Shown: positions 63,885-64,000 of the stretch, piece after piece
How positions within the stretch are numbered: the stretch's first letter is position 1
How the letters are laid out: every line of letters starts with the position of its first letter
Source of the DNA: Scylla paramamosain
Taxonomy: Eukaryota > Arthropoda > Malacostraca > Decapoda > Portunidae
Assembly: GCF_035594125.1 (NCBI RefSeq)
Contig: NC_087166.1
Coordinates: 23,868,766 to 23,932,765, forward strand
Direction of reading: 5' to 3'
Length of the DNA: 64,000 nucleotides
Position numbers and translations under genes: made by a program
The notes under the pieces: generated by a model
What the model was told of the DNA's origin: nothing
The model's database searches: none
What the model saw: only the letters and a program-made list of their open reading frames with translations

Positions 63885-64000
63885 TCCTTTTCGGACTATA
63901 CTCTTTGGGGACTGGCACCCTCGTGGGACCTTTCTTTGTACTTTTCTGTTGTCCTAGGTCAGTGTCCCCCTTACATTAAAATAAATAAATAAATAATAAA
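63885..64000 (+). mobile_element. LINE-A-type 3' tail
   Basis: ggggactggcaccctcgtgg, then gtcctaggtcagtgtccccc, ending in cttacattaaaa and (AAAT)n at the window edge. It may continue beyond the window. Confidence 0.65.

Overview
The window is eukaryotic, almost certainly from a decapod crustacean or close arthropod relative. Genes are split into short exons with canonical GT-AG introns. The DNA is extremely rich in microsatellites ((CT)n, (GT)n, (TA)n, (AAT)n, (TAG)n, (GGAA)n), several LINE families, tRNA-derived SINEs and short inverted-repeat elements. Nothing bacterial is visible (no operons, Shine-Dalgarno sites or CRISPR array). The organism call is inference from repeat style and gene content.

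Three convincing protein-coding genes are present, all on the minus strand. (1) PVF-a (coding 10954-19102, proposed 5'UTR exon 20973-21058) encodes a 344-residue secreted PDGF/VEGF-family factor in six coding exons. (2) PVF-b (coding 39504-48058, 5'UTR exon 50100-50185) is a 273-residue tandem paralogue with the same intron phases. Two coding exons (185 and 126 nt) and the 86-nt first exon have identical lengths in both genes. (3) A digestive-type M14 zinc carboxypeptidase (55348-61052; nine exons; 406 residues) retains every catalytic residue but has Ser at the specificity position equivalent to 255, where CPA has Ile and CPB has Asp.

Layout: 0-4 kb, a nearly full-length LINE (LINE-A) on the minus strand inside trinucleotide repeats; 4-10.9 kb, repeats, a polypurine tract and a PIF/Harbinger relic with a broken MADF domain; 10.9-21.1 kb, PVF-a; 21-39 kb, intergenic, with a segmental duplication (26.4-28.6 versus 32.6-35.2 kb), a broken kinase fragment, an LTR-retrotransposon integrase relic, SINEs and a second LINE-A copy; 39.5-50.2 kb, PVF-b; 51.4-52.4 kb, a frameshifted CENP-E-like kinesin pseudogene; 55.3-61.1 kb, the carboxypeptidase; 62.8-64 kb, another LINE (LINE-B) split by a LINE-A tail.

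The two PVF genes would make ligands for a PDGFR/VEGFR-type receptor (PVR) and look like a local duplication. The carboxypeptidase looks functionally unrelated. I found no wholly new system. The most notable signals are the paired PVF genes with an arginine-rich loop and a tiny last coding exon, LINE insertions flanked by the same trinucleotide repeat on both sides, and recurrent near-perfect snap-back palindromes.
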